NCBI GenBank assembly: GCA_024234595.1
Contig: JACKNZ010000019.1
Span: forward strand, 25,562-89,561
DNA from: Moraxellaceae bacterium
GTDB taxonomy: Bacteria; Pseudomonadota; Gammaproteobacteria; Pseudomonadales; Moraxellaceae
Direction of reading: 5' to 3'
DNA length: 64,000 nt
Shown: piece by piece, positions 43,083 through 51,653 of the stretch
Layout of the letters: each line of letters starts with the position of its first letter
Position numbering within the stretch: position 1 is the stretch's first letter
The notes under the pieces: model-generated
What the model was told of the DNA's origin: nothing
What the model saw: the letters and a program-made list of their open reading frames with translations, nothing else
The model's database searches: none
Position numbers and translations under genes: made by a program

Positions 43083-43505
43083 ATGGCTAATCAACGTGCA
43101 ACAGTGGTCGAAATTGACCCACAACATCGGGTGTGGGTAGCGGTCGCACGCATGAGTGCCTGTGGTGCTTGTCAACAAAAGACTGCTTGTAGTTCTTCCT
43201 CCATGCTAAACAGTGCGTCAACACTCACAATACAAGTTGATGCCAATCAACATCTATTACAGATTGGCGATAGCGTGGATATATACATTGCCGAAAATAC
43301 TTTGTGGAAGGGACTGATTTATTTATATCTTGTGCCATTATTGGCATTGGTATTAGGCGCGTTGTTAGGGCAGTATATGGCAGGAGAGTTGGGAGCAGTC
43401 ACAGCGAGCATCGTCATGAGTATTGTCGCTTTAGTGTTGGTTAAACGTTTGACGCAAACACAAAAGCACAATTATTTACCAATAGTTATCAAAAAGCTTA
43501 AATAG
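43083..43505 (+). CDS. mucC: RseC/MucC family protein
   Basis: This 140-residue inner-membrane protein has an N-terminal cysteine cluster (C27, C30 and C36 in SACGACQQKTAC) and two membrane spans (about residues 75-125). RseC/MucC proteins modulate sigma-E signalling or help reduce SoxR's iron-sulfur cluster. The ATG at 43083 is chosen because GAGGTAAG is just upstream. It keeps the position between nadB and mucD, but the genes that normally lie between nadB and mucC (algU, mucA, mucB) are gone. Confidence 0.88.
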   Translation: MANQRATVVEIDPQHRVWVAVARMSACGACQQKTACSSSSMLNSASTLTIQVDANQHLLQIGDSVDIYIAENTLWKGLIYLYLVPLLALVLGALLGQYMAGELGAVTASIVMSIVALVLVKRLTQTQKHNYLPIVIKKLK

Positions 43506-43620
43506 CTTTAAAAAAGTTACATAGCCCCTATATCAGCAAAGATAAATAACTCTTATTTTTAGTGCCTTCTTTTACAGATTTTTGTCTTACGAATGTTTAA
43601 CAAATAAAAGGGGTTTAAGC

Positions 43621-45051
43621 ATGAAACAAAATCAATTACAAAAAGTGCGTCTATGGTTAGTGGGAGTGGTCTGTGTTGCTGGGCTGCAATCAGCAGCATG
43701 GGCAAGTACGGTGGCGGTGGATTTTTCGGATTTGGTCGAAAAAAATGCGCCTGCAGTGGTTAATATCAGTGCTTCTACCAAAGCTAAAAAACGCAATTTG
43801 TCCCTGCAGCAACAACAGCAAATACCCGATATTTTTAAGCGTTTTTTTGGTGATGATTTTGGTTACGCGCCGCAACAACGTGACCGTCAATCTTTTGGTT
43901 CAGGTTTTATTATTTCTAAAGAAGGTTATGTTTTAACCAATAATCATGTCGTTGACCATGCCGACAAAGTGATTGTTAAGCTCAACGACCGCCGCGAACT
44001 AGAAGCCGAAGTGGTGGGTACAGACGAGCGTACCGATGTCGCCTTATTAAAAATTAAAGCCGAAAATTTGCCCGTGGTACAAGTGGGTAATCCACAAAAA
44101 CTCAAAGTCGGGCAGTCAGTGTTTGCTATTGGCTCTCCATTTGGCTTTGACTATTCGGCAACGGCTGGTATTGTCAGTGCTAAATCTCGTGCCTTGCCTA
44201 ACGAATCTTATGTGCCATTTATTCAAACCGATGTTGCGATTAACCCTGGCAACTCAGGTGGGCCTTTATTTAATGCTGATGGCGAAGTGGTAGGTATTAA
44301 CTCACAAATTTATAGCCGTTCTGGTGGCTATATGGGCTTGGCATTTGCCATTCCCATTGATGTGGCGATGGATGTGGTGGAACAGCTTAAAGACAAAGGT
44401 AAAGTGTCGCGTGGTTATTTAGGGGTTGTAATTCAAGATATTAACCGTGATTTGGCCGAAGCCTATGGTTTAGAAAAACCAGCAGGCGCGTTAGTGGCCA
44501 AAGTCCTGCCTGACACCCCTGCTCAAAAAGCAGGTATTAAAGAAGGCGATATTATTTTATCGTTTAATAATCAAGATATTGATTTATCGTCAGAATTGCC
44601 ACAAATGATTGGCCGCACTAAAGTCGGCAAAAAAGTGCCTTTGACGGTGTTACGCGAAGGCAAAAAAGTAGAATTGCAGTTTGAAGTGGCTGCCTTGCCC
44701 GAAGATGATGAAGTTGATACCGAAAAACAAGCGGCTGAACCAGATTTAAACAGTTTGGGCATTGGTTTGCGTAATTTGAATGAGCAAGAAAAAACTCAGC
44801 TTAAACTTGAAGAGGGTGTGGTTGTATTGCGCTTGGCCGAAGATGGTGCCGCCGCCGAAGCGGGTATTCGCCCTAATGATGTGATTTTGCGTGTCAACAA
44901 TCAACGTATTAAAGACACTCAAGACTTTATCAAAGTAGCCAAAAAACTGCCTGCTAATAAGGCAGTGCCTGTGTTAATCAACCGTGCAGGACAACCGCGT
45001 ATCGTGGCCTTGCGTATCGAAGCTACAGATAAAAAGGGTGGTAAAAAGTAA
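43621..45051 (+). CDS. mucD: Periplasmic serine protease/chaperone, MucD/DegQ type
   Basis: This 476-residue HtrA-family protease has a signal peptide (ending SAAWA, about residue 29). The protease domain carries the triad His (LTNNHVV), Asp (RTDVALLKI) and Ser (NPGNSGGPL). Two PDZ domains follow (about residues 270-360 and 385-475). It degrades or refolds damaged periplasmic proteins. It starts at the ATG at 43621, with AAGGGG upstream. Position right after mucC and, apart from the inserted hipBA, before lepA supports MucD over other Deg proteins. Confidence 0.95.
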   Translation: MKQNQLQKVRLWLVGVVCVAGLQSAAWASTVAVDFSDLVEKNAPAVVNISASTKAKKRNLSLQQQQQIPDIFKRFFGDDFGYAPQQRDRQSFGSGFIISKEGYVLTNNHVVDHADKVIVKLNDRRELEAEVVGTDERTDVALLKIKAENLPVVQVGNPQKLKVGQSVFAIGSPFGFDYSATAGIVSAKSRALPNESYVPFIQTDVAINPGNSGGPLFNADGEVVGINSQIYSRSGGYMGLAFAIPIDVAMDVVEQLKDKGKVSRGYLGVVIQDINRDLAEAYGLEKPAGALVAKVLPDTPAQKAGIKEGDIILSFNNQDIDLSSELPQMIGRTKVGKKVPLTVLREGKKVELQFEVAALPEDDEVDTEKQAAEPDLNSLGIGLRNLNEQEKTQLKLEEGVVVLRLAEDGAAAEAGIRPNDVILRVNNQRIKDTQDFIKVAKKLPANKAVPVLINRAGQPRIVALRIEATDKKGGKK

Positions 45052-45054
45052 TCT

Positions 45055-45093
45055 AATCCACCCTAGCCCTCCTGTAAAAAAGGAGGGAATCTA
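45055..45093. repeat. CCCTCC-family hairpin after mucD
   Basis: CCCTCCT / AGGAGGG (45067-45073 / 45081-45087) form a stem with loop GTAAAAA, preceded by CCACCCTAG. It is a single-hairpin member of the CCCTCC family and may also act as the mucD terminator. Confidence 0.7.
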
Positions 45094-45133
45094 TTTGTTT
45101 AGTAGCGAAGCGAGTCAAATTTACCGATATTAT

Positions 45134-45192
45134 AAAATATCAAAAATGATATTTTATTGATAATATACTTCTTATAAGTATCAAAAATGATA
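45134..45192. promoter_or_regulatory. Two HipB-type operators
   Basis: The same 14-mer TATCAAAAATGATA occurs at 45138-45151 and 45179-45192, 41 bp apart (about four helical turns). It is a near-perfect dyad, and the first copy extends to AAAATATC / GATATTTT arms. The second copy ends 10 bp before the hipB ATG. HipB proteins bind several such dyads and bend the DNA, so these are the likely autoregulatory sites. Confidence 0.8.
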
Positions 45193-45202
45193 TAATGACT
45201 AT

Positions 45203-45511
45203 ATGAAATTTGATTTTGCAACCGAACCAGAAATCAGAACCGAATTAGGCAAACGTTTAGCAGATATACGACTTGCCCAAGGTCTGTCACAAGCACAATT
45301 AGCCGCAAAAGCAGCGATTGGTGTTGCTACACTTCAACGCTTTGAACAGGGTGAAGGCACAACACTTAGCAATTTTATTCGTTTAGTGATGGCTCTTGGT
45401 AAGGTTGAAGACTTGAACACCTTGTTGCAAGCCAAAATCACGACCATTGAGCAATTGGAACAGCAACATGCCTTAAAAGGGCGTAAGCGCGTATCACGTA
45501 AAGTGACCTAA
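45203..45511 (+). CDS. hipB: HipB-type Xre-family antitoxin
   Basis: This 102-residue protein has a helix-turn-helix (about residues 15-65: LGKRLADIRLAQGLSQAQLAAKAAIGVATLQRFEQGEG), followed by a short C-terminal helix and a basic tail. It lies 3 bp before hipA. It should bind the two dyads in its promoter and neutralise HipA. The N-terminal extension (KFDFATEPEIRTEL) is typical of HipB proteins paired with type II HipA kinases. Confidence 0.88.
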   Translation: MKFDFATEPEIRTELGKRLADIRLAQGLSQAQLAAKAAIGVATLQRFEQGEGTTLSNFIRLVMALGKVEDLNTLLQAKITTIEQLEQQHALKGRKRVSRKVT

Positions 45512-45514
45512 ACG

Positions 45515-46768
45515 ATGCAGAAGACTCCCATGCAAAAAACACTCTATAAACTGCATGTTTACTATCAGGGTTGGGGCGACCACTGGTTGCTTGGCACACT
45601 GGTATCAGATGGCAAACAAACGCTTTTTGAATACTCAAGCGATGCAATCGCTAAAGGTTTGGAGCTTTCTCCTCGTTATTTGCCACTCTCTCATCAAACT
45701 TATAGTTTTCCAACACAGCCTCTGCAATTAGCAGGGCTTTTTGCTGATAGCTTGCCTGATGGTTGGGGAATGCTATTAATGGATCGTTATTTTAAAAAAT
45801 ATCATGGACGCGAACCATATCAAATTCATCCTTTTGAACGTCTTGCTTTTCTCGGTGAGCATACGATGGGCGCATTATCCTATTTGCCCACCATGGATAT
45901 TGATGACCAAATGACTGCCCTGAATTTTTCTGATCTTGCTAATGCGATTGTGCAAGTACAACAAGATCAAGATACTAAAGTGCTTGCTGAGTTAGCACTG
46001 ACTGGCGGATCGCCTCAAGGAGCGAGACCAAAAGCTTTAGTATATTACGAGCCAATGACAAGGCAAATGAGTACACAACTTTTTGATGAAGCTGAACCGT
46101 GGTTGGTAAAATTTCCTGCACAAAGTGAGCATCTTGAAGTGTGTGCGATTGAAGCCGCTTATTTGCAAATGGCTAAAGAATGTGGCTTAGAGGTGCCAGA
46201 CTTTCATTTGTTATCTGTGAATAATACCTTGAGTGCGCTAGTCATTAAACGCTTTGACCGACAAGGTGAGAGTCGGATTCCTATGCACAGTCTCGCTGGC
46301 GGATTACATGCTAACTTTCGTATTCCTGATTGTAGTTATAATATTTTCTTGCGTATGACACGATTTATGACCAAAAGTGAAGAAGAGGTACAAAAAGCAT
46401 TCGCACGCTGTGTGTTTAATGTGTGTATGAATAATAGAGATGACCACACCAAAAATTTTTCGTATTTAATGAATGCTCGTGGCGAATGGCAGCTATCCCC
46501 TGCGTATGACCTTACTTTTAATACAGGTTTACATGGTCATCATCAAATGGATATTGAAGGGGAAAGTCTGCATCCAACACGAGAGCATTTGTTAGCTTTG
46601 GCAAAAAATACGGGGCTGTCTGTTCGTTTTTGTACCCAAACCATAGATGATATTGTGGCTATGGTGTATCAGGCTGGTAATGTTTTAAGGCAATATCCAA
46701 TCAGGTCATCAACTATAGAAACAATCACGTCATCAATTAAAGGCAATAGCAATAGAGTTAAGGCTTAA
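45515..46768 (+). CDS. hipA: HipA-family serine/threonine kinase toxin
   Basis: This 417-residue protein shows the HipA features in order. They are the N-terminal subdomain, the Gly-rich loop TGGSPQGARPK (residues 163-173), the ATP lysine in WLVKFPA, the catalytic NNRDDHTKN (306-314) and the metal-binding SPAYDLTF (328-335). HipA phosphorylates an aminoacyl-tRNA synthetase and causes dormancy. The S.QGARPK form of the loop differs from E. coli HipA. ATG 45515 or 45530 could be the start; neither has a strong Shine-Dalgarno. The hipBA pair is an insertion between mucD and lepA. Confidence 0.9.
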   Translation: MQKTPMQKTLYKLHVYYQGWGDHWLLGTLVSDGKQTLFEYSSDAIAKGLELSPRYLPLSHQTYSFPTQPLQLAGLFADSLPDGWGMLLMDRYFKKYHGREPYQIHPFERLAFLGEHTMGALSYLPTMDIDDQMTALNFSDLANAIVQVQQDQDTKVLAELALTGGSPQGARPKALVYYEPMTRQMSTQLFDEAEPWLVKFPAQSEHLEVCAIEAAYLQMAKECGLEVPDFHLLSVNNTLSALVIKRFDRQGESRIPMHSLAGGLHANFRIPDCSYNIFLRMTRFMTKSEEEVQKAFARCVFNVCMNNRDDHTKNFSYLMNARGEWQLSPAYDLTFNTGLHGHHQMDIEGESLHPTREHLLALAKNTGLSVRFCTQTIDDIVAMVYQAGNVLRQYPIRSSTIETITSSIKGNSNRVKA

Positions 46769-46816
46769 ATAGATACGTAGCGTGTGGTTGAGGCACAAAA
46801 CAACTCCAATTTTGCC

Positions 46817-46849
46817 GTAGCCGCGTTTGCAGCATGGCAAAATACGGGG
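46817..46849. repeat. Diverged GTAGCC...ATACGGG element
   Basis: GTAGCCGCGTTTGCAGCATG and the following CAAAATACGGGG form a diverged copy of the element at 38932-38962 and 51611-51641. With the hairpin at 45055-45093 it brackets the hipBA module. The rest of this 209-bp gap holds the lepA promoter, with TACAAT at about 46938-46943 as a likely -10. Confidence 0.55.
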
Positions 46850-46977
46850 TTAAAGTATAGTTTTGTGTGATAACGCTAACTAGGAAAGGGCAACTAAAAC
46901 CTCAACCGCCCCTAATGTGTTCGTCTTTGTTTTTTGCTACAATGCCGCAACTTTTTTCGCCCTATTGGTAAACCTCT

Positions 46978-48777
46978 GTGACAGACATCAATCACATTCG
47001 CAATTTTTCTATTATCGCCCATATTGACCACGGAAAATCCACCCTTGCCGACCGCTTTATTCAAATGTGCGGCGGTTTACAAGACCGCGAAATGCAGGCA
47101 CAAGTCCTAGACTCTATGGACTTAGAGCGTGAGCGTGGTATTACCATCAAAGCACACTCTGTCACCTTGTATCACACCGCCAAAGACGGCAATCGTTATC
47201 AGCTTAACTTTATTGATACGCCAGGTCACGTTGACTTTTCTTATGAAGTGAGCCGTTCTTTAGCGGCTTGTGAAGGGGCTTTGTTAGTCGTTGATGCCGC
47301 GCAAGGTGTAGAAGCTCAGTCAGTCGCTAATTGTTACACCGCCATTGAGCAAGGCTTAGAAGTCTTACCTGTGTTAAACAAAATTGATTTGCCACAAGTT
47401 GAGCCAGAGCGTGTACAACACGAAATCGAAGAAATTATTGGTATTGATGCCAGCGAAGCGTGTCGCGTTAGTGCCAAAACAGGCTTGGGTGTTGCCGAGT
47501 TATTAGAAGAATTGATTGTTAAAATTCCTGCCCCCACAGGTAACAGAGAGGCTCCGTTACAGGCACTGATTATTGATTCATGGTTCGATAACTATTTAGG
47601 TGTCGTGTCTTTGGTGCGTGTACGTCATGGCCGCATCAAAAAGGGCGACCGTATGTTGGTTAAAAGTACAGGTCAATCGCATTATGTCACTAGCGTTGGC
47701 GTGTTTAACCCTAAGCATAGCGAAACAGGCAGTCTAGAAGCTGGCGAAGTAGGCTTTGTGATTGCAGGGATTAAAGATATTTTTGGTGCGCCAGTCGGTG
47801 ACACCATTACGCATCATGCCACGCCCGATGTTGAAGTATTAGCAGGATTCAAAACCGTCAAACCACAAGTATATGCGGGGGTGTTTCCAGTCGATTCCAG
47901 TGATTTTGAAGCCTTTCGCGAAGCCTTACAAAAGCTAAAACTCAATGATTCGGCCTTGTTTTTTGAGCCAGAATCTTCTGATGCGCTAGGCTTTGGCTTT
48001 AGATGTGGCTTTTTGGGTATGTTGCACATGGAAATTGTGCAAGAGCGTTTAGAGCGCGAATATGATCTCGACTTAATTACCTCGGCACCCACGGTAATTT
48101 ACGAAGCCAAAAAGAAAAACGGCGATATTGTATATGTCGATAACCCCTCAAAATTGCCCGAAGGTTCGATTATTGAAGAATTACGCGAACCGATTGCCGA
48201 AGTGCATATTTTAGTGCCACAAGACTATGTCGGTAATGTGATGACTTTAGCCACTGAGCGTCGTGGTGTGCAAAAAGATATGAAGTTTTTGGGTAATCAA
48301 GTGGCATTAAGCTACGATATTCCAATGGCCGAAGTGGTATTAGATTTTTTTGATAAACTCAAGTCTACCTCGCGCGGTTTTGCCTCGTTAGAATATGGCT
48401 TTAACCGTTTTGAAGCTGCCAAATTGGTTAAGGTCGATGTGCTTATCAACAACGAAAAAGTCGATGCCTTAGCGATGATTTGTCACGCTAACGATGCGCG
48501 TCATCGGGGTTTGGCCTTAGTCGATAAAATGAAAGATTTGATTCCACGTCAAATGTTTGATGTCGCCATTCAAGCGGCGATTGGTAGTCAAATTATTGCT
48601 CGTTCTACCGTAAAAGCCATGCGTAAAAACGTGTTAGCTAAATGTTATGGTGGTGACGTGTCGCGCAAAAAGAAACTGCTCGAAAAACAAAAAGAAGGCA
48701 AACGCCGCATGAAGCAAGTCGGTAGTGTTGAAATTCCTCAAGAAGCCTTTTTGGCGGTATTAAAGGTGGACAGATAA
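46978..48777 (+). CDS. lepA: Elongation factor 4 (LepA)
   Basis: LepA is a ribosomal GTPase that back-translocates or aids initiation. The 599-residue protein has the G1 loop AHIDHGKST at residues 14-22, the ERGITIK and DTPGH.DF blocks, NKIDLP, and the LepA-specific C-terminal domain (CYGGDVSRKKKLLEKQKEGKRRMK). The start is GTG (MTDINHIRNFSIIAHIDHG), which matches the family although the Shine-Dalgarno is weak. It overlaps lepB by one base (TAATG). Confidence 0.98.
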   Translation: MTDINHIRNFSIIAHIDHGKSTLADRFIQMCGGLQDREMQAQVLDSMDLERERGITIKAHSVTLYHTAKDGNRYQLNFIDTPGHVDFSYEVSRSLAACEGALLVVDAAQGVEAQSVANCYTAIEQGLEVLPVLNKIDLPQVEPERVQHEIEEIIGIDASEACRVSAKTGLGVAELLEELIVKIPAPTGNREAPLQALIIDSWFDNYLGVVSLVRVRHGRIKKGDRMLVKSTGQSHYVTSVGVFNPKHSETGSLEAGEVGFVIAGIKDIFGAPVGDTITHHATPDVEVLAGFKTVKPQVYAGVFPVDSSDFEAFREALQKLKLNDSALFFEPESSDALGFGFRCGFLGMLHMEIVQERLEREYDLDLITSAPTVIYEAKKKNGDIVYVDNPSKLPEGSIIEELREPIAEVHILVPQDYVGNVMTLATERRGVQKDMKFLGNQVALSYDIPMAEVVLDFFDKLKSTSRGFASLEYGFNRFEAAKLVKVDVLINNEKVDALAMICHANDARHRGLALVDKMKDLIPRQMFDVAIQAAIGSQIIARSTVKAMRKNVLAKCYGGDVSRKKKLLEKQKEGKRRMKQVGSVEIPQEAFLAVLKVDR

Positions 48778-49559
48778 TGGACTTTGATTTTGCACTTATT
48801 TTAACGGTACTGACCTTAATTGCAGGCTTGATTTGTGTTGCCGATAAACTCATCTTTAAGCAGCATAAAAAAGCCCAAGACACTGCTCACACCCCACAGC
48901 CATTCAAAGAAAATATCATCATCGAATATGGCTATTCGTTTTTTCCTGTTTTGGCTGTGGTTTGGGTATTACGCTCTTTTTTGTTTGAGCCATTTACCAT
49001 TCCCTCAGGCTCTATGTTGCCAACCCTCGAAGTAGGCGACTATATTTTGGTTAACAAATACAATTACGGCCTGCGTTTACCTGTTATTGGCACAGAAATT
49101 ATGCCTGTTGGCAAACCACAACGTGGCGATGTCATGGTGTTTAAGTTTCCTCCTAAACCCAGCATGAACTTTATTAAGCGAGTAGTGGGCGTACCAGGTG
49201 ACAAAATTAACTTTGCCAACGATACGCTGTATATCAATGGTGAGGTGGTTGAGCGTACACTCGTGTCACAAGAGCCAGCCGTTGAACCTTGGCAACAGTA
49301 TTTTATCGAAAACCTAGACGGCAAAAAACACAGTATTCGTCAAGAAGTAGGCCGCTATCCAGCAGGTAAAACTTGGGGTTATACTGTGCCAGAAGGGCAT
49401 TACTTTATGATGGGTGATAACCGTGATAATAGTAATGACAGCCGTTTTTGGGGATTTGTACCCGAAAAAAATATTGTGGGCAAAGCGGTGTATGTCTGGA
49501 TTCACAAAGAACCTGGTTTACACGTGCCAAGTTTCCATCGTAATGGTGCTATTGAATAA
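48777..49559 (+). CDS. lepB: Signal peptidase I
   Basis: LepB cleaves Sec and Tat signal peptides at the outer face of the inner membrane. Two N-terminal membrane spans (about residues 5-23 and 52-70) precede the catalytic Ser79 in PSGSM, the general-base Lys in FIKRVVGVPGD and the GDNRDNSNDSRFWG box. The 260-residue length is typical. The lepA-lepB order is conserved across gammaproteobacteria. Confidence 0.97.
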   Translation: MDFDFALILTVLTLIAGLICVADKLIFKQHKKAQDTAHTPQPFKENIIIEYGYSFFPVLAVVWVLRSFLFEPFTIPSGSMLPTLEVGDYILVNKYNYGLRLPVIGTEIMPVGKPQRGDVMVFKFPPKPSMNFIKRVVGVPGDKINFANDTLYINGEVVERTLVSQEPAVEPWQQYFIENLDGKKHSIRQEVGRYPAGKTWGYTVPEGHYFMMGDNRDNSNDSRFWGFVPEKNIVGKAVYVWIHKEPGLHVPSFHRNGAIE

Positions 49560-49582
49560 TAAATTTAGAACTGGAGTCAGAT

Positions 49583-49969
49583 ATGCGTTCATTACAGCGT
49601 GGTTTGTCGTATTGGGGAATTTTGTTTGGGGTAAGTTTTTTTGCGATGCTTATTAAAGTAGCCGCAACTGTTGGGCCTATCTATTTGGATTATATTACCT
49701 TAACCAAAATGATTGAAGCCAAGTTCCGCGAAACTCAGGTCGATAAATTTGAGGTGCCTAAATTTAAAAAAGATTTAGAAGCGCAAATGGAAATGAATGG
49801 CTTACGTGACCGTAAAGTGGATGATTTAATGACGGTGCTTAAAGATGGTGGCAAATTAATGTTAGAAATTGATTATGAAGAGCGCAGAAATTTAATGGCC
49901 AATTTAGATGTGGTGGTACACTTCAAAAAATCTTATACATCCGATAAGCCAGATGGATTTACCGAATGA
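49583..49969 (+). CDS. DUF4845 membrane protein
   Basis: This 128-residue protein has one N-terminal membrane span (GILFGVSFFAMLIKVAATVGPIYLDY) and a small periplasmic domain. It is the DUF4845 protein that lies between lepB and rnc in many Pseudomonadales, with the pattern G...VGPIY.D...L...........F....K. Its function is unknown. It overlaps the rnc start by 4 bp (ATGA), so it is coupled to the RNase III gene. Confidence 0.85.
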   Translation: MRSLQRGLSYWGILFGVSFFAMLIKVAATVGPIYLDYITLTKMIEAKFRETQVDKFEVPKFKKDLEAQMEMNGLRDRKVDDLMTVLKDGGKLMLEIDYEERRNLMANLDVVVHFKKSYTSDKPDGFTE

Positions 49970-50646
49970 CATCAACTTATCAACGTCTGTATCGTGCCTT
50001 ATCTTACGTTTTCAAGGATGAAAACCTTCTCAAACTCGCTTTAACTCATCGTAGTGTCAGTGGCAATCATAATAATGAGCGTTTAGAGTTTCTTGGCGAT
50101 TCCATTTTGGGAATGATTATTGCCGAATATTTGTATCAACAGTTTCCTAAAGAAAAAGAGGGGCGATTAACGCGACTGCGCGCCAACTTGGTAAAGCAAG
50201 ATAGTCTTGCCCAAATTGCTCGCCATCTAAAACTAGGTGATTATTTGCACTTGGGGGCTGGCGAGCTTAAAAGTGGTGGTTTTCGACGTGAATCTATTTT
50301 GGCAGATACCCTAGAGGCGATACTTGGGGCAATTTATTTAGATTCGTCGAGTATCAATGTTTGTCGTGACTGTGTGTTATTGTGGTATGGACAGCGTTTG
50401 CAAGAGGTTGCGCAAGAAGCGGTACTTAAAGACCCTAAAAGTCGATTACAAGAGTATTTACAAGGACGTCATTTAAGTTTGCCTGTTTATACCGTCAGTG
50501 CGATATTAGGCGAAGACCATAATCAAACTTTTCAAGTGCAATGTGTCATTGACACTATCGCTCCCGTTCAAGCAATTGGCAATAGTCGTCGCCATGCCGA
50601 GCAAGCTGCTGCAACCCAAGTGTTAAAACAATTAGGTATCGAATAA
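49966..50646 (+). CDS. rnc: Ribonuclease III
   Basis: RNase III processes rRNA and other double-stranded RNA. The 226-residue protein has the signature ERLEFLGDSILG (about residues 39-50) with the catalytic acids, ADTLEAILGAIYLD, and a C-terminal double-stranded-RNA-binding domain (KSRLQEYLQ...NSRRHAEQAAATQVLKQL). It is followed without gap by era. Confidence 0.97.
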   Translation: MTSTYQRLYRALSYVFKDENLLKLALTHRSVSGNHNNERLEFLGDSILGMIIAEYLYQQFPKEKEGRLTRLRANLVKQDSLAQIARHLKLGDYLHLGAGELKSGGFRRESILADTLEAILGAIYLDSSSINVCRDCVLLWYGQRLQEVAQEAVLKDPKSRLQEYLQGRHLSLPVYTVSAILGEDHNQTFQVQCVIDTIAPVQAIGNSRRHAEQAAATQVLKQLGIE

Positions 50647-51591
50647 ATGTCCGAGCAACTGATAGAAAATTTTTTTGGTAATGACCAAAATGTAAATGCA
50701 GAAAATTATCGCTGTGGTTTTGTAGCGATTGTCGGGCGACCTAATGTTGGCAAGTCCACCTTGCTCAATCATTTATTAGGGCAAAAGCTGTCTATTACTT
50801 CGCGTAAACCACAAACCACACGCCATAAAATTTTGGGTATCGTGACCGAAAACAATATTCAAGCGATTTATGTTGATACCCCAGGTATGCACAAACGCGA
50901 GCCGCGTGCTATCAATCGTTTAATGAATCAAGCCGCTCAAAGTGCGCTCAAAGATGTTGACCTGATTTTATTTGTCGTTGACGCCCTCAAATGGACACCT
51001 GATGATGATTTAGTCCTCGAAAAGCTAGCAAGAGTCGATACGCCTGTGATTTTGGTGGTCAATAAAGTCGATACCCTCTCGGATAAAAAAGTATTATTGC
51101 CACATTTAGAAACGCTTAATAAAAAGCGTCATTTTTCGGAAGTCATTCCCTTGTCTGCGTTGCGTGGTCATAATCTGCCTACCTTACATGAGCTAGTAGG
51201 GCGTTATTTACCCTATGCGCCACCGATGTACGGTGAAGACCAAATAACCGACCGTTCACAGCGTTTTTTAGCCGCTGAAATGATTCGTGAAAAAATCATG
51301 CGTCAGATGGGTGACGAAGTGCCTTATGACTTAACGGTGCAAATTGAAAGTTTTAAGACAGAAGGGCGTTTATATCGGATTGATGCCACCATTTTGGTTG
51401 AGCGTGACGGTCAAAAAGCGATTGTGATTGGTGAGGGTGGACAAAAACTTAAAACTATTGGTCAAGCCGCTCGGTTAGACATGGAAAAACTTTTTGAACA
51501 TAAAGTCATGCTCACCTTATGGGTAAAAGTTAAAGGTGGTTGGTCAGACGATGAGCGTGCCCTCAAGAGTTTGGGTTATGGTGATGTGTAA
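50647..51591 (+). CDS. era: GTPase Era
   Basis: Era binds 16S rRNA and is needed for 30S maturation. The GTPase motifs are GRPNVGKST (about residues 31-39), DTPGMH and NKVD, and the C-terminal KH domain contains VIGEGGQKLKTIG. At 314 residues it is slightly longer than the E. coli protein (301) because of an N-terminal extension (LIENFFGNDQNVNAENY). The next gene, recO, is separated by a dispersed repeat rather than being tightly coupled. Confidence 0.97.
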   Translation: MSEQLIENFFGNDQNVNAENYRCGFVAIVGRPNVGKSTLLNHLLGQKLSITSRKPQTTRHKILGIVTENNIQAIYVDTPGMHKREPRAINRLMNQAAQSALKDVDLILFVVDALKWTPDDDLVLEKLARVDTPVILVVNKVDTLSDKKVLLPHLETLNKKRHFSEVIPLSALRGHNLPTLHELVGRYLPYAPPMYGEDQITDRSQRFLAAEMIREKIMRQMGDEVPYDLTVQIESFKTEGRLYRIDATILVERDGQKAIVIGEGGQKLKTIGQAARLDMEKLFEHKVMLTLWVKVKGGWSDDERALKSLGYGDV

Positions 51592-51610
51592 TACACTGAT
51601 TTATCAATAT

Positions 51611-51641
51611 GTAGCCTGTATGCAGCGTAGCGAAATACAGG
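51611..51641. repeat. GTAGCCTGTATG...ATACAGG element between era and recO
   Basis: This copy starts GTAGCCTGTATGCAGCGTAG and ends GAAATACAGG. It matches 38932-38962 and sits 13 bp before the recO ATG, in the place of an expected ribosome-binding region; no good Shine-Dalgarno is left there. Confidence 0.75.
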
Positions 51642-51653
51642 ACACGATTTAGT

